Shown: positions 17,001 through 25,902 of the stretch, piece after piece
Numbering within the stretch: position 1 is the stretch's first letter
How the letters are laid out: every line of letters starts with the position of its first letter
Assembly: GCF_000447205.1 (NCBI RefSeq)
Contig: NZ_AUWY01000127.1
Coordinates: 1 to 50,884, forward strand
Direction of reading: 5' to 3'
From: Sphingobium ummariense RL-3
GTDB lineage: Bacteria; Pseudomonadota; Alphaproteobacteria; Sphingomonadales; Sphingomonadaceae
Length of the DNA: 50,884 nucleotides
Position numbers and translations under genes: made by a program
Notes under the pieces: model-generated
The model's database searches: none
Seen by the model: the letters and a program-made list of their open reading frames with translations, nothing else
What the model was told of the DNA's origin: nothing

Positions 17001-20000
17001 TCATCCCGCCGCCTTCGCTAGCCCCTTCGACAGTTGCAGCGCGCCATTGAGCCGCGCGCCCGGGTCGGGCCAGTTGCGGTTGACCACCAGCTTGCTGTCG
17101 GGGCGTAGCCGCGCGACACCGTCGAGGCGCTGTATATAGGCGACCAGGCCCGCCGGGTTGGGGAAGCGGTCCTCGAAGAAGCTGACGAGGGCGCCCTTTG
17201 GCCCGACGTCGATGCGGGCGATGTTGGCCTTTACGCAATTCTGCTTGATCTCGATGATCTTGAGCAGGTTCTGCGTCGGCGCGGGGAGCTTGCCGAAACG
17301 GTCGATCAGTTCGGCGGCGAAGGATTCGAGGCCCTGGCGGTCCTCCAGCTCGTTGATCCGGCGATAGAGGCCCATGCGCAGGTCAAGGTCCGGCACATAG
17401 TCGTCCGGGATCATGATCGGCGCGTCGACGGTGATCTGCGGCGAGAAGCTGTCGCGGCGCGGCTCCAGGCCGACTCCGCCCGCCTTCGCGTCCATGATCG
17501 CGTCCTCCAGCATCGACTGGTAGAGCTCGAAACCGACTTCCTTGATGTGGCCGGACTGCTCGTCCCCCACCAGGTTGCCCGCGCCGCGAATGTCGAGGTC
17601 GTGGCTGGCGAGCTGGAAGCCGGCACCCAGCGTGTCGAGGTCCGACAGCACCTTCAGGCGCTTTTCCGCGGTTTCGGTGATCACGCGGTTTTCCGGCGTG
17701 GTGAGATAGGCATAGGCGCGCGTCTTCGACCGGCCGACGCGGCCGCGCAGCTGGTAGAGCTGGGCAAGGCCGAAGCGGTCGGCGCGGTGGATGATGAGCG
17801 TGTTGGCGCTGGGGATGTCCAGCCCGCTTTCGACGATGGTGGTCGAGAGAAGCACGTCGTAGCGCTTGTCGTAGAAGGCGGACATCCGCTCCTCCACCTC
17901 GGTCGCGCTCATCTGGCCATGGGCGACGACGGAGCGGACCTCCGGCACTTCGGTGCGGAGATATTCCTCTATGTCGGACAGGTCGGAGATGCGGGGGACG
18001 ACGAAGAAGCTCTGGCCGCCGCGATAATGCTCGCGCAGCAGCGCCTCGCGGATCACCACCCCGTCCCAGGGCATGACATAGGTGCGCACGGCGAGGCGAT
18101 CGACCGGCGGGGTCTGGATCACCGACAGCTCGCGCAGGCCCGACATCGCCATCTGGAGCGTGCGGGGAATGGGCGTGGCGGTGAGGGTGAGGACGTGGAC
18201 GTCGGTCTTGAGGGACTTCAGGCGCTCCTTGTGGGTGACGCCGAAGCGCTGCTCCTCGTCGACGATGACGAGGCCGAGGCGCTTGAACTCGATGCCCTTG
18301 GTCAGCAGGGCGTGGGTGCCGACGACGATGTCGATGCTGCCGTCGGCCAGGCCCGCCTTGACCGCTTTCGCCTCCTTGTCGGGGACGAGGCGGGAAAGGC
18401 GGCCGATCTCGATCGGGAAGCCGCGGAAGCGATCGACGAAGTTCATGTGATGCTGGCGGGCGAGCAGGGTGGTGGGGCAGATCACCACCACCTGCATCCC
18501 CGCCATCGCCGCGACGAAGGCGGCGCGCAGGGCGACCTCCGTCTTGCCGAAGCCGACGTCGCCGCAGACGAGGCGGTCCATCGGCTTGCCGGCGCCCAGG
18601 TCCTCGATGACATCGGCGATCGCGCGGTCCTGGTCGTCGGTTTCCTGATAGGGGAAGCGGTCGACGAAGGCGGGGTAGCCGGCGGCGTCGGGCTCCGCGA
18701 CGGTGGCGGGGCGCAGGGCGCGCTCGGCGGCGGTCTTGAGCAGCTCTCCCGCGATCTCGCGGATGCGCTCCTTCATCCGGGCCTTGCGGCGCTGCCACGC
18801 CTCGCCGCCGAGCTTGTCGAGCGCCACGCCCTCGCTGTCGGAGCCGTAGCGGGAGAGGACTTCGAGATTTTCGACCGGAACGTAGAGCTTGTCGCCGCCG
18901 GCATATTCCAGCGCGACGCAGTCATGCGCCGCCTTCGCCACCGGGATCTGGGTCAGCCCCTCATAGCGGCCGATGCCGTGGTCGGTGTGGACGACGAGGT
19001 CGCCGGGGGAGAGCGTCGCAAGCTCCTGCAGGAAGGCGTCGGCGCTCTTCTTGCGCTTGGCGCGGCGGACGAGGCGGTCGCCCAGCATGTCCTGCTCGGT
19101 CAGCAGCGCGACGTCGGGCGCGGCGAAGCCATGGTCGAGGGGCAGGACGATGAGGGTGACGCTGCCGCCCGCCGCGGTGCCCAGCGCCTGCTGCCAGTCG
19201 TCCGCGGCGGCGAGCCGCTTGACGCCATGGTCGGCGAGCAGGCCCGAGAGCCGCTCGCGCGCGCCGACGGAATAGCTGGCGATCACGACCTTCTTCTTCG
19301 CGCGCTGGAGCGTGGCGATATGCTTGCCCACGGCTTCGTAGACATTGGCGTTCTGCGCGCGTTCCGGCGCGAAGTCGCGCGGGCCATCCACGGCGAAGTC
19401 GAGCACCGTGGCGCTTTCCGGCTCGTGGAAGGGCGTGGTCGCGTGCATCGGCCAGTCGCGCACCGACGCGGCCCATTCGCCGGCGTCGAGATAGAGCGCT
19501 TCGGGTTTGAGCGGGCGGTAGGCGCCGGGGTCGGACGACTTCGCCTGGACGCGGTTGGCATGATAGTCGCGGATCGCATCGAACCGCGCCTCGGCCGCGC
19601 CCGCGACGCCATGGTCGAGCACGACGACGGTGTCGTCGCCCAGATGATCGGTGAGGGGGACCAGCCGTTCCTCGAACAGCGGCAGCCAATGCTCCATGCC
19701 CGCGAGCCGCCGCCCGTCGCTGACCGCCTGGTAGAGCGGGTCGCCGGTCGCGGTGGCGCCGAAGATCTCGCGATAACGGCCGCGGAAGCGCTTCACCGTC
19801 TCCTCGTCCAGCAGCACTTCGGAGGCGGGGAGGAGGGTGAGGCCGTCGACGCTGCCGGTGGTGCGCTGGTCGGACGGGTCGAAGCGACGCACCGTCTCGA
19901 TCTCGTCGCCGAAGAAGTCGAGGCGCAGCGGCTGTTCCTCGCCGCCCGGGAACAGATCGACGATGCCGCCTCGGATCGCGAACTCGCCGCGGTCGTGGAC

Positions 20001-20477
20001 GGTGTCGGTGCGGACATAGCCGTTCGCCTGGAGCATGTCGGCGAGGCGCTGGATCGCGATCCGCTCCTTGGGCGCGAGCTTTGCCACGAGCTGGCGGACG
20101 CGGAAGGGGGTGAGCGTGCGCTGGGTCAGGGCGTTGATGGTGGTGAGGACCAGCTGCGGCCCCTTCGGCCTGGCCTGAAGCGCGTGCAGGCCCGCGAGAC
20201 GGGCGGCCGCCGTGCGCAGCGAGGGGCTGGCGCGGTCATAGGGCAGGCAGTCCCAGGCGGGGATCTCCACGATCTCCAGCTCCGGCGCGAAATAGGGCGC
20301 GGTTTCCGCCACGGCGCGCATCAGCTGTTCGTCGGGGGCGACGAACAGGGCGCGGCCCGGGCCGGAACCGCTTGCGGCGCGGGCGATGTCGGCGAGCAGC
20401 CAGGGCTGGAACCCCGCCGGCACGCCGGAGAGGGTGAGGGGCGCCTTGGCCTTGAGGATCCTGGGGAGGTCGGTCAT
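17001..20477 (-). CDS. mfd: Transcription-repair coupling factor Mfd
   Basis: An 1158-residue translocase that removes RNA polymerase stalled at DNA lesions and recruits UvrA. The N-terminus is UvrB-like (about residues 1-330). It is followed by the RNA polymerase-interaction domain (GDLVVHTDHGIGRYEGL) and a RecG-like helicase core with Walker A GDVGFGKTEVALRAA and the DEEQRFGVTHKERLK box. TATPIPRTLQMAM, QLRGRVGRSKTRAYAY and the C-terminal TRCF domain complete it. Length is normal. The start (ATG at 20475-20477) is set back from sdhE by a 135-base spacer holding repeat palindromes. Confidence 0.98.
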   Translation of the reverse strand: MTDLPRILKAKAPLTLSGVPAGFQPWLLADIARAASGSGPGRALFVAPDEQLMRAVAETAPYFAPELEIVEIPAWDCLPYDRASPSLRTAAARLAGLHALQARPKGPQLVLTTINALTQRTLTPFRVRQLVAKLAPKERIAIQRLADMLQANGYVRTDTVHDRGEFAIRGGIVDLFPGGEEQPLRLDFFGDEIETVRRFDPSDQRTTGSVDGLTLLPASEVLLDEETVKRFRGRYREIFGATATGDPLYQAVSDGRRLAGMEHWLPLFEERLVPLTDHLGDDTVVVLDHGVAGAAEARFDAIRDYHANRVQAKSSDPGAYRPLKPEALYLDAGEWAASVRDWPMHATTPFHEPESATVLDFAVDGPRDFAPERAQNANVYEAVGKHIATLQRAKKKVVIASYSVGARERLSGLLADHGVKRLAAADDWQQALGTAAGGSVTLIVLPLDHGFAAPDVALLTEQDMLGDRLVRRAKRKKSADAFLQELATLSPGDLVVHTDHGIGRYEGLTQIPVAKAAHDCVALEYAGGDKLYVPVENLEVLSRYGSDSEGVALDKLGGEAWQRRKARMKERIREIAGELLKTAAERALRPATVAEPDAAGYPAFVDRFPYQETDDQDRAIADVIEDLGAGKPMDRLVCGDVGFGKTEVALRAAFVAAMAGMQVVVICPTTLLARQHHMNFVDRFRGFPIEIGRLSRLVPDKEAKAVKAGLADGSIDIVVGTHALLTKGIEFKRLGLVIVDEEQRFGVTHKERLKSLKTDVHVLTLTATPIPRTLQMAMSGLRELSVIQTPPVDRLAVRTYVMPWDGVVIREALLREHYRGGQSFFVVPRISDLSDIEEYLRTEVPEVRSVVAHGQMSATEVEERMSAFYDKRYDVLLSTTIVESGLDIPSANTLIIHRADRFGLAQLYQLRGRVGRSKTRAYAYLTTPENRVITETAEKRLKVLSDLDTLGAGFQLASHDLDIRGAGNLVGDEQSGHIKEVGFELYQSMLEDAIMDAKAGGVGLEPRRDSFSPQITVDAPIMIPDDYVPDLDLRMGLYRRINELEDRQGLESFAAELIDRFGKLPAPTQNLLKIIEIKQNCVKANIARIDVGPKGALVSFFEDRFPNPAGLVAYIQRLDGVARLRPDSKLVVNRNWPDPGARLNGALQLSKGLAKAAG

Positions 20478-20487
20478 CTTTTTCTTC

Positions 20488-20604
20488 CTTCCTCCCCCGT
20501 CGGGGAGGGGGACCGGCGAAGCCGGTGGAGGGGTATTGCGCTATCGAGGGGAGGATACCCCTCCGTCTGGCCTGCGGCCGGCCACCTCCCCTGCCAGGGG
20601 AGGA
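20488..20604. repeat. Sphingomonad-type intergenic palindrome cluster
   Basis: The mfd-sdhE gap holds CCTCCCCCGTCGGGGAGG (20491-20508), an inverted pair GGAGGGGTAT/ATACCCCTCC (20527-20536 and 20555-20564) and CTCCCCTGCCAGGGGAG (20586-20602). Such C/G-rich, REP-like mosaics are typical of sphingomonad intergenic DNA. They may form hairpins in the mfd transcript. Confidence 0.65.
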
Positions 20605-20612
20605 TCTTTGGA

Positions 20613-20879
20613 TCAGTTCTCGATCCTCACGAAATCGAGCTTCAGGAAGCGGTCCATCATGGGACCGGCATAATCCTCCGGCACGGGCAGGGTTCCGAGC
20701 GCCCAGGCCATGATGTCGGCGTCCTGCTCGTCCATGAAGCGTTCGAACCAGGCGATCTCCTCGTCCGACCATTGCGCATGATAGCGGTCGAAGAAGCCGC
20801 CGACGGTATAGTCCGCCTCGCGGGTGCCGCGGTGCCAGGCCCGGAAGTGCAGGCGGCGCATGCGGGGATCCTCGTTCAC
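20613..20879 (-). CDS. sdhE: FAD assembly factor SdhE (DUF339)
   Basis: An 88-residue helical protein that promotes covalent FAD attachment to the succinate dehydrogenase flavoprotein. The family motif RRLHFRAWHRGTREAD is at about residues 8-23; its invariant RG-x-x-E is intact. It is followed by the WSDEEIAWFERFMDEQDADIMAW helices. It is encoded just upstream of mfd on the same strand and divergent from recG, a common arrangement in this group. Confidence 0.95.
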   Translation of the reverse strand: MNEDPRMRRLHFRAWHRGTREADYTVGGFFDRYHAQWSDEEIAWFERFMDEQDADIMAWALGTLPVPEDYAGPMMDRFLKLDFVRIEN

Positions 20880-20966
20880 AATTTGTTCCTTTGACGAACA
20901 TGGCCGTAGAGGCCGATCGGGTGTTTGCGCACCGTCCCGGCTGCGGTAGAGCCTGCGCAGATAGAC

Positions 20967-23030
20967 ATGCGACCCGATATTCTCAATCCGCTATTCGCCG
21001 AAATTGCGGCGCTCAAGGGCATCGGCCCGACGCTGGCCCGTCCGCTCGAGCGGCTGGGGCTGGCGCGCGCGGTGGACGTCGCCTTCCACCTGCCGGTCAG
21101 CTGGGTCGACCGCAAGCTGACCGACGAGCTGGACATGGCGGATGCGGGCCGGGTGATCGGCATCGTCCTGACGCCGGTCGATTACCGGGCGAGCGGCAGC
21201 GCCCGCGCGCCTTTCCGCGTGCACGCGACCGACCGGCACGGGAACGCCGTGTCGCTGATCTATTTCGGCCGGAACAGCGCCTGGCCGCGCAAGCTGCTGC
21301 CGCTGAACGAACCCAAATTCGTGTCGGGCAAGCTGGAAAGCTATGGCGACGCGCTGCAGATCGTGCACCCGGACTATGTCCTGCCGCCCGAGGAGGCGGC
21401 GACGATTCCCGCGCGCGAGCCGGTGTACGGGCTGTCCGAGGGGCTGACCAACAACCGGATGCGCGACCTGGCGGCGCAGGCGCTGGCCCGCGCGCCGGAG
21501 CTGCCCGAATGGATCGAGCCCAGCGTGCTGGCGCGCAAGGGCTGGCCGGGCTGGCGCGAGGCGCTGGCGCGGGTCCATGCCGATCCGTCCGATGCGCTGG
21601 CCCGCGAACGGCTGGCCTATGACGAGATCTTCGCGGGGCAGCTGGCGCTGATGCTGGTGCGCCAGTCGTCGCGGCGGCGGCGCGGGGTGCCGATCGCGGG
21701 GGACGGGCGGCTGCGCGCGGGGCTGAAGCTGCCCTTCGCGCCGACCGGCGCCCAGCGTCGCGCCATTGGCGAGATCGAGGGCGACATGGCGCAGGCGACG
21801 CCGATGCTGCGCCTGCTGCAGGGCGACGTGGGATCGGGCAAGACGCTGGTGGCGCTGATGGCGCTGCTGAACGCGGTCGAGGCGGGGATGCAGGGCGCGC
21901 TGCTGGCGCCGACGGAAATCCTGGCCCGCCAGCATTATGAGACGCTGCGCCGGATGGCCGCCGGGCTGCCGGTGGAGATCGCGATCCTGACCGGCCGGGA
22001 AAAGGGCCGCGTGCGCGAGGCCACGCTGATGGGGCTGGCGGACGGCAGCATCCATATCCTGGTCGGCACCCATGCGATCTTTCAGGAGGCGGTGCAGTAT
22101 CGCAGCCTGGGCCTGGCCGTCATCGACGAGCAGCACCGTTTCGGCGTGGCGCAGCGGATGATGCTGGCGTCCAAGGCGGAACGGGCGCCGCACCTGCTGG
22201 TGATGACGGCGACGCCGATCCCGCGCACGCTGACCCTGACCTATTATGGCGAGATGGACGTGTCGCGCCTGGACGAGATGCCGCCGGGGCGCCAGCCGAT
22301 CCAGACGCTGGTCATGTCCGCCCAGCGGCTGGACGAGGTGGTCGATGCGCTGGCCCGCCATGTCGACGGCGGCGGGCAGGCCTATTGGGTGTGCCCGCTG
22401 GTGGAGGAGAGCGAGACGAGCGATCAGGCGGCGGCCGAGGCGCGCGCGGAATCGCTGCGGATGCGCTTCGGCGAGCGGGTCGGGCTGGTCCACGGCCGGA
22501 TGAAGGGGCCGGAGAAGGACGCCGCGATGGAAGCCTTCGCCGCCAATCGCACGCAGATCCTGGTCGCGACGACGGTGATCGAGGTGGGCGTGGACGTGCC
22601 CAATGCCAGCCTGATCATCATCGAGGGCGCCGACCGTTTCGGCCTTGCCCAGTTGCACCAGCTGCGCGGGCGAGTGGGGCGGGGCGACAAGCCGTCCGTC
22701 TGCCTGCTGCTGCGCGGCAATGCGCTGGGGGAGACATCGCGGGCGCGGCTGGCACTGATGCGCGAGACCAATGACGGCTTCCGGATCGCGGAGGAGGACC
22801 TGAAGCTGCGCGGTGCGGGCGAGATCCTTGGCACGCGCCAGTCGGGCGAGATGCAGCTGAAGCTCGCCACGCCCGAGCATCTCGCCGCGCTGCTCGACAT
22901 GGCACGCGACGACGCGCACCTGCTGATGGAGCGGGACGGCGGTCTCAGCGAGGCGCGGGGGGAAGCGGCGCGGACCTGCCTCTACCTGTTCGAGCGCGAC
23001 GCTGCGGTGGGGCTTCTGCGAAGCGGGTGA
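20967..23030 (+). CDS. recG: ATP-dependent DNA helicase RecG
   Basis: A fork-remodelling helicase that reverses stalled replication forks and processes Holliday junctions. The start MRPDILNPLFAEIAALKGIG (20967) fits the family; an upstream ATG at 20925 would add 14 atypical residues and approach sdhE. An N-terminal wedge/OB domain is followed by Walker A GDVGSGKTLVALMAL, DEQHRFG box, TATPIPRTLTLTYYGEMD and the QLRGRVGRG motif VI. Length of 687 residues is normal. The end overlaps a possible small minus-strand gene. Confidence 0.97.
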   Translation: MRPDILNPLFAEIAALKGIGPTLARPLERLGLARAVDVAFHLPVSWVDRKLTDELDMADAGRVIGIVLTPVDYRASGSARAPFRVHATDRHGNAVSLIYFGRNSAWPRKLLPLNEPKFVSGKLESYGDALQIVHPDYVLPPEEAATIPAREPVYGLSEGLTNNRMRDLAAQALARAPELPEWIEPSVLARKGWPGWREALARVHADPSDALARERLAYDEIFAGQLALMLVRQSSRRRRGVPIAGDGRLRAGLKLPFAPTGAQRRAIGEIEGDMAQATPMLRLLQGDVGSGKTLVALMALLNAVEAGMQGALLAPTEILARQHYETLRRMAAGLPVEIAILTGREKGRVREATLMGLADGSIHILVGTHAIFQEAVQYRSLGLAVIDEQHRFGVAQRMMLASKAERAPHLLVMTATPIPRTLTLTYYGEMDVSRLDEMPPGRQPIQTLVMSAQRLDEVVDALARHVDGGGQAYWVCPLVEESETSDQAAAEARAESLRMRFGERVGLVHGRMKGPEKDAAMEAFAANRTQILVATTVIEVGVDVPNASLIIIEGADRFGLAQLHQLRGRVGRGDKPSVCLLLRGNALGETSRARLALMRETNDGFRIAEEDLKLRGAGEILGTRQSGEMQLKLATPEHLAALLDMARDDAHLLMERDGGLSEARGEAARTCLYLFERDAAVGLLRSG

Positions 23031-23236
23031 CTCTCGTCATCGTTGTGAGGTTCTCCTATACTTTCGATGACTTCCCGTTTGCGAGGGTCGCAAAGCATCG
23101 AGAAAGCAAACCCGATGGAGAGTGCCACACCCGCCATTCTGCTGTTCCTCCGGACGGACTTCTTGGCCGCACGTATCGCAGACGGCAGAGCTATACCGAG
23201 AGCCACTGTAAGTACGATGGCGACCATCCCTGCCAT
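22982..23236 (-). CDS. Possible small two-segment membrane protein
   Basis: The frame from ATG 23236 gives 84 residues with hydrophobic segments MVAIVLTVALGIALP and MAGVALSIGFAFSML followed by a charged tail. It starts 8 bases after the stop of the preceding membrane protein (23244) and could be the last gene of that operon. An upstream TTG at 23254 would overlap it. The 3' end runs 49 bases antisense into recG, which lowers confidence. Confidence 0.4.
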   Translation of the reverse strand: MAGMVAIVLTVALGIALPSAIRAAKKSVRRNSRMAGVALSIGFAFSMLCDPRKREVIESIGEPHNDDESHPLRRSPTAASRSNR

Positions 23237-23243
23237 GAGCAAG

Positions 23244-23552
23244 TCAGTGCACAAGAGGTATGAGGCTTCCTGCCAGGCCGAACAGGACCAGTAGGACGAT
23301 TACTGAGGGAAGTCGTTTATTCTCCCGCAGCTTGGTTACATGACGGGCGATGACTGCATCGTCCCGCCGCCCGGTAAAGGCCCATGCGACGAGCACCAGC
23401 CACAGGATGAACGATAGAAGAGTTAGAGGGCTCAATTTATAGATCAGCGCACGCTCTGGATGTTTGCAAGCCGTCGCCAGAAGCGCCGGCAGAGCGATGT
23501 AGGCTACCAAGCCGGCTAACGTAGCAATCGATAGAATGATAGCATTCGGCAT
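23244..23552 (-). CDS. Small multi-pass membrane protein
   Basis: The likely start MPNAIILSIATLAGLVAYI (23552) gives 102 residues with three hydrophobic segments. They are IILSIATLAGLVAYIALPALLA, LLSFILWLVLVAWAF and SVIVLLVLFGLAGSLIPL, with a basic loop (GRRDDAVIARHVTKLRENKR) between the second and third. The frame upstream of the start is antisense-like and overlaps the regulator gene. It begins 4 bases after the XRE gene stop, so it is in the same operon. The family is unknown. Confidence 0.65.
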   Translation of the reverse strand: MPNAIILSIATLAGLVAYIALPALLATACKHPERALIYKLSPLTLLSFILWLVLVAWAFTGRRDDAVIARHVTKLRENKRLPSVIVLLVLFGLAGSLIPLVH

Positions 23553-23556
23553 ACTT

Positions 23557-23772
23557 CTACTCGATTTTATCAACTTGCTTGAACGGGTTATAAAACAACG
23601 CTTCGACTTGAATGTCGAAGAATGCTGCAAGTTTGTACGCAAGTGGTAGGGACGGATCGTACTTATCTGCCTCGACTGCATTTATTGTCTGGCGAGACAC
23701 CTCCATGCGCTCTGCCAATTCCCCTTGGCTGAGGCCACGGGCGACCCGTTCCTCGCGCAGGCGGTTTTTCAC
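23557..23772 (-). CDS. Small XRE-family transcriptional regulator
   Basis: A 71-residue protein that is almost entirely a helix-turn-helix (VKNRLREERVARGLSQGELA, then ERMEVSRQTINAVEADKYDP). The GTG start at 23772 overlaps the TGA of the upstream membrane gene (GTGA), giving translational coupling. Single-domain XRE repressors of this YozG/PlcR-like size commonly pair with small membrane proteins and control their own operon. A longer upstream ORF exists but only by reading antisense-like sequence inside the preceding gene. Confidence 0.85.
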   Translation of the reverse strand: MKNRLREERVARGLSQGELAERMEVSRQTINAVEADKYDPSLPLAYKLAAFFDIQVEALFYNPFKQVDKIE

Positions 23773-24161
23773 GATGCTGCCGATCGGTGGGTAAGCCACC
23801 AATGAAGACGCGCGGTAGCGTAGCCAGCGAATTGAAGCACCCAGACCGAGGCTGCGCCTGCAAAGATCGGGCTGCGGACTCCGCTGAACACCAATACCAG
23901 CACCAGTCCGGCAGCCCCGCCAAAACTTCCGCCCCAATACCAGCTGTCAAGGCGGCTATCTCGCTGCATGTGATCTAGTCTGCGCCAGCGTGGCACCCCA
24001 GCGAGGAAGGCGCCGGTCAGGACCATTAAGGCCAGCGCGCCGCTCAGCATGAAAGATTGGTGGTGGGGGATAATAGCTATCAAAAGCCCGGCGAGAGCCG
24101 CAGCGGAGATCGCCAGTACCCCGGCAACCACAATCTTCTTCTGTCTTTCTGTAACCATCAT
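23769..24161 (-). CDS. Membrane protein, first gene of XRE operon
   Basis: A 130-residue protein with four hydrophobic segments: IVVAGVLAISAAALAGLLIAI, MLSGALALMVLTGAFLAG, FGGAAGLVLVLVFSG and FAGAASVWVLQFAGYATA. They are separated by a charged loop (RWRRLDHMQRDSRLDS) and the chain ends in THRSAAS. Together with the overlapping XRE gene it resembles DUF2178-like membrane/regulator pairs, although the family match is not certain. AT-rich sequence upstream (24180-24230) probably holds the promoter. Confidence 0.7.
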   Translation of the reverse strand: MMVTERQKKIVVAGVLAISAAALAGLLIAIIPHHQSFMLSGALALMVLTGAFLAGVPRWRRLDHMQRDSRLDSWYWGGSFGGAAGLVLVLVFSGVRSPIFAGAASVWVLQFAGYATARLHWWLTHRSAAS

Positions 24162-24423
24162 ACCCGCCTTCAGCCTGTAAAGAAAGTTAGACAGCTAGGC
24201 CGAATTGTCAAACATTTTTTACATTTTGCCGGGGAAGCTTCGTTGTGCGGATTGGGTGTTTCGGGACCTTCTGGGTGCCGAGCCAGCTCTGGCACCAACG
24301 CAGTCGGGTGAAAATTTCTCATTATTCCATAGTTTGTAGATACCTCCGCCTCGGAAGGGAGCGTTTGCCTCGCAGGATCCGACCAGCGGCGAAACCATCC
24401 CGCGGCCCGGTCGTTGCCCCATC

Positions 24424-25503
24424 ATGCCTTCGGACATCAGCCTGCATCATGTGACGCCCATGGCGGCGCTTTCCATCGCCCTGTCGGTGGTTGCTGCCTT
24501 CCTGCTGCACTGGATCGCCTACTGGATCGCGACGCGGATTGCCCGGCGCGTCGGGATCGATCCGGTGATCCTTCCTGCGCTCTATCATCCGACCCGCTGG
24601 CTCGTGGTGCTGTTCGCCCTTGCCGCGGGCGTCCAGCCGCTGGTGCTGGGAGACCGGGTGGAGGCGATCTGGTCGATCGGGTCGAAGATGCTGTTCGTCT
24701 TCATCATGGGCTGGATCGTCTTTGCCGGGATGCGGGCCGGCCGCATCCTGATGGAACGCCGCAGCGACATGACGGTCGAGGACAACCTGAAGGCCCGGCG
24801 CCAGCATACGCGGATCCGCATCCTCTATCGCGTGGCGCAGTTCGTCGTCGGCTTCATCATCGTCGCCCTGATGCTGATCGCCATACCGGGGGTGCGCAGC
24901 ATCGGCGTCACGCTGATGGCGTCCGCGGGGCTGGTCGGCCTGGCCGTGGGCGCGGCCGCCCAGCCGGCGCTCAAGAACCTGATCGCCGGCATCCAGATGG
25001 CCTTTTCCGAACCGATCCGGCTGGACGACGTGGTGATCGTGGAAGGGGAATGGGGCCGGATCGAGGATATCAAGCTGACCTATGTGGTGGTGCGTATCTG
25101 GGACGACCGGCGCATGGTGGTGCCGGTGTCCTACTTCCTCGAAAAGCCCTTCCAGAACTGGACGACCAAGACGAGCGACCTGCTGGGCACCGTGTTCCTC
25201 TATGTCGATCCGACCGCCGATGTGGAGCGCATCCGCGACCGCTTCGTCGAGGCGGTCAAGGCGCACCGGCTGTGGGACGGGCGTGTCGCGATCCTGCAGG
25301 TGACGGACCACCGCGCCGATGCGCTGGAACTGCGGGGGCTGCTGTCGGCGCGCAATGCGGGCGTCGCCTTCGACCTGCGCTGCGAGGTGCGCGAGACGAT
25401 GCTGGGATTCCTGCGGAACGAGATGCCCGAGGCGCTGGCGCGCGGCCGTCAGCGGATCGAGGCGGGAGAAGGATTTACCAGGCCGTCCGCCGCGGCGGAA
25501 TGA
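24424..25503 (+). CDS. Small-conductance mechanosensitive channel (MscS family)
   Basis: A 359-residue inner-membrane protein that should open on membrane tension to release solutes under hypo-osmotic shock. N-terminal membrane segments (ALSIALSVVAAFLLHWIAYWI and two more) lead to a pore-lining helix rich in Gly/Ala (GVTLMASAGLVGLAVGAAAQPALKN). The MscS beta domain follows with FSEPIRLDDVVIVEGEWGRIEDI and RRMVVPVSYFLEKPFQNWT. It lacks the long N-terminal domains of MscK-type proteins. The C-terminus overlaps the convergent PilZ gene by 29 bases. Confidence 0.93.
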   Translation: MPSDISLHHVTPMAALSIALSVVAAFLLHWIAYWIATRIARRVGIDPVILPALYHPTRWLVVLFALAAGVQPLVLGDRVEAIWSIGSKMLFVFIMGWIVFAGMRAGRILMERRSDMTVEDNLKARRQHTRIRILYRVAQFVVGFIIVALMLIAIPGVRSIGVTLMASAGLVGLAVGAAAQPALKNLIAGIQMAFSEPIRLDDVVIVEGEWGRIEDIKLTYVVVRIWDDRRMVVPVSYFLEKPFQNWTTKTSDLLGTVFLYVDPTADVERIRDRFVEAVKAHRLWDGRVAILQVTDHRADALELRGLLSARNAGVAFDLRCEVRETMLGFLRNEMPEALARGRQRIEAGEGFTRPSAAAE

Positions 25504-25828
25504 GCGCCAGCATCGCTTCATAGGTCGCCGGGACGATCGGCTGGACGAATTCCATGCCCGCCCGGCCTTCCTCCGCCCAGCGCACCGCCACGCCGACATC
25601 CCTGACGACCGGCAGCCAGATGGCGATCAGCACGCCGACGGGCAGATCCGCATCCGTCCGGCACATGACCCCAAGCGGCGAGATGTTGATGATCCGCACC
25701 CCTTCCGTCCGACCGTGGATCGTCACATGGCTGACCATGTCGACCAGATCGCGGGCAGCCCTGCGCCGGTTGACCGACGGATCGCGCGATTGCACGACAT
25801 GGGACAGGTTGGCGAACAGCGAGGACAT
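25475..25828 (-). CDS. PilZ-domain protein
   Basis: A 117-residue single-domain protein. The RRRAARDLVDMVSH segment supplies an RxxxR-like c-di-GMP-binding arm and GVRIINISPLGVMCRTD a (D/N)xSxxG-like motif in the altered form NISPLG. Both are hallmarks of PilZ; the changed second motif leaves binding uncertain. It may read c-di-GMP controlled by the EAL protein at 8645, but there is no operon link. Confidence 0.82.
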   Translation of the reverse strand: MSSLFANLSHVVQSRDPSVNRRRAARDLVDMVSHVTIHGRTEGVRIINISPLGVMCRTDADLPVGVLIAIWLPVVRDVGVAVRWAEEGRAGMEFVQPIVPATYEAMLALIPPRRTAW

Positions 25829-25902
25829 GGCGCCAACCTAAGTTATTAAAAATGGACGCTTTCCTATCCGACAGGCTTAGCGCCCGGTTAGCGCTCTTTC
25901 CC

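Noticed and set aside
17547..20894. Open frame of over 1,100 codons antisense to mfd
   Set aside because: It mirrors the codon bias of the real mfd gene on the other strand; its translation is low-complexity with no motifs. Similar shadows oppose recG, treY, malQ, treZ and the M28 peptidase.
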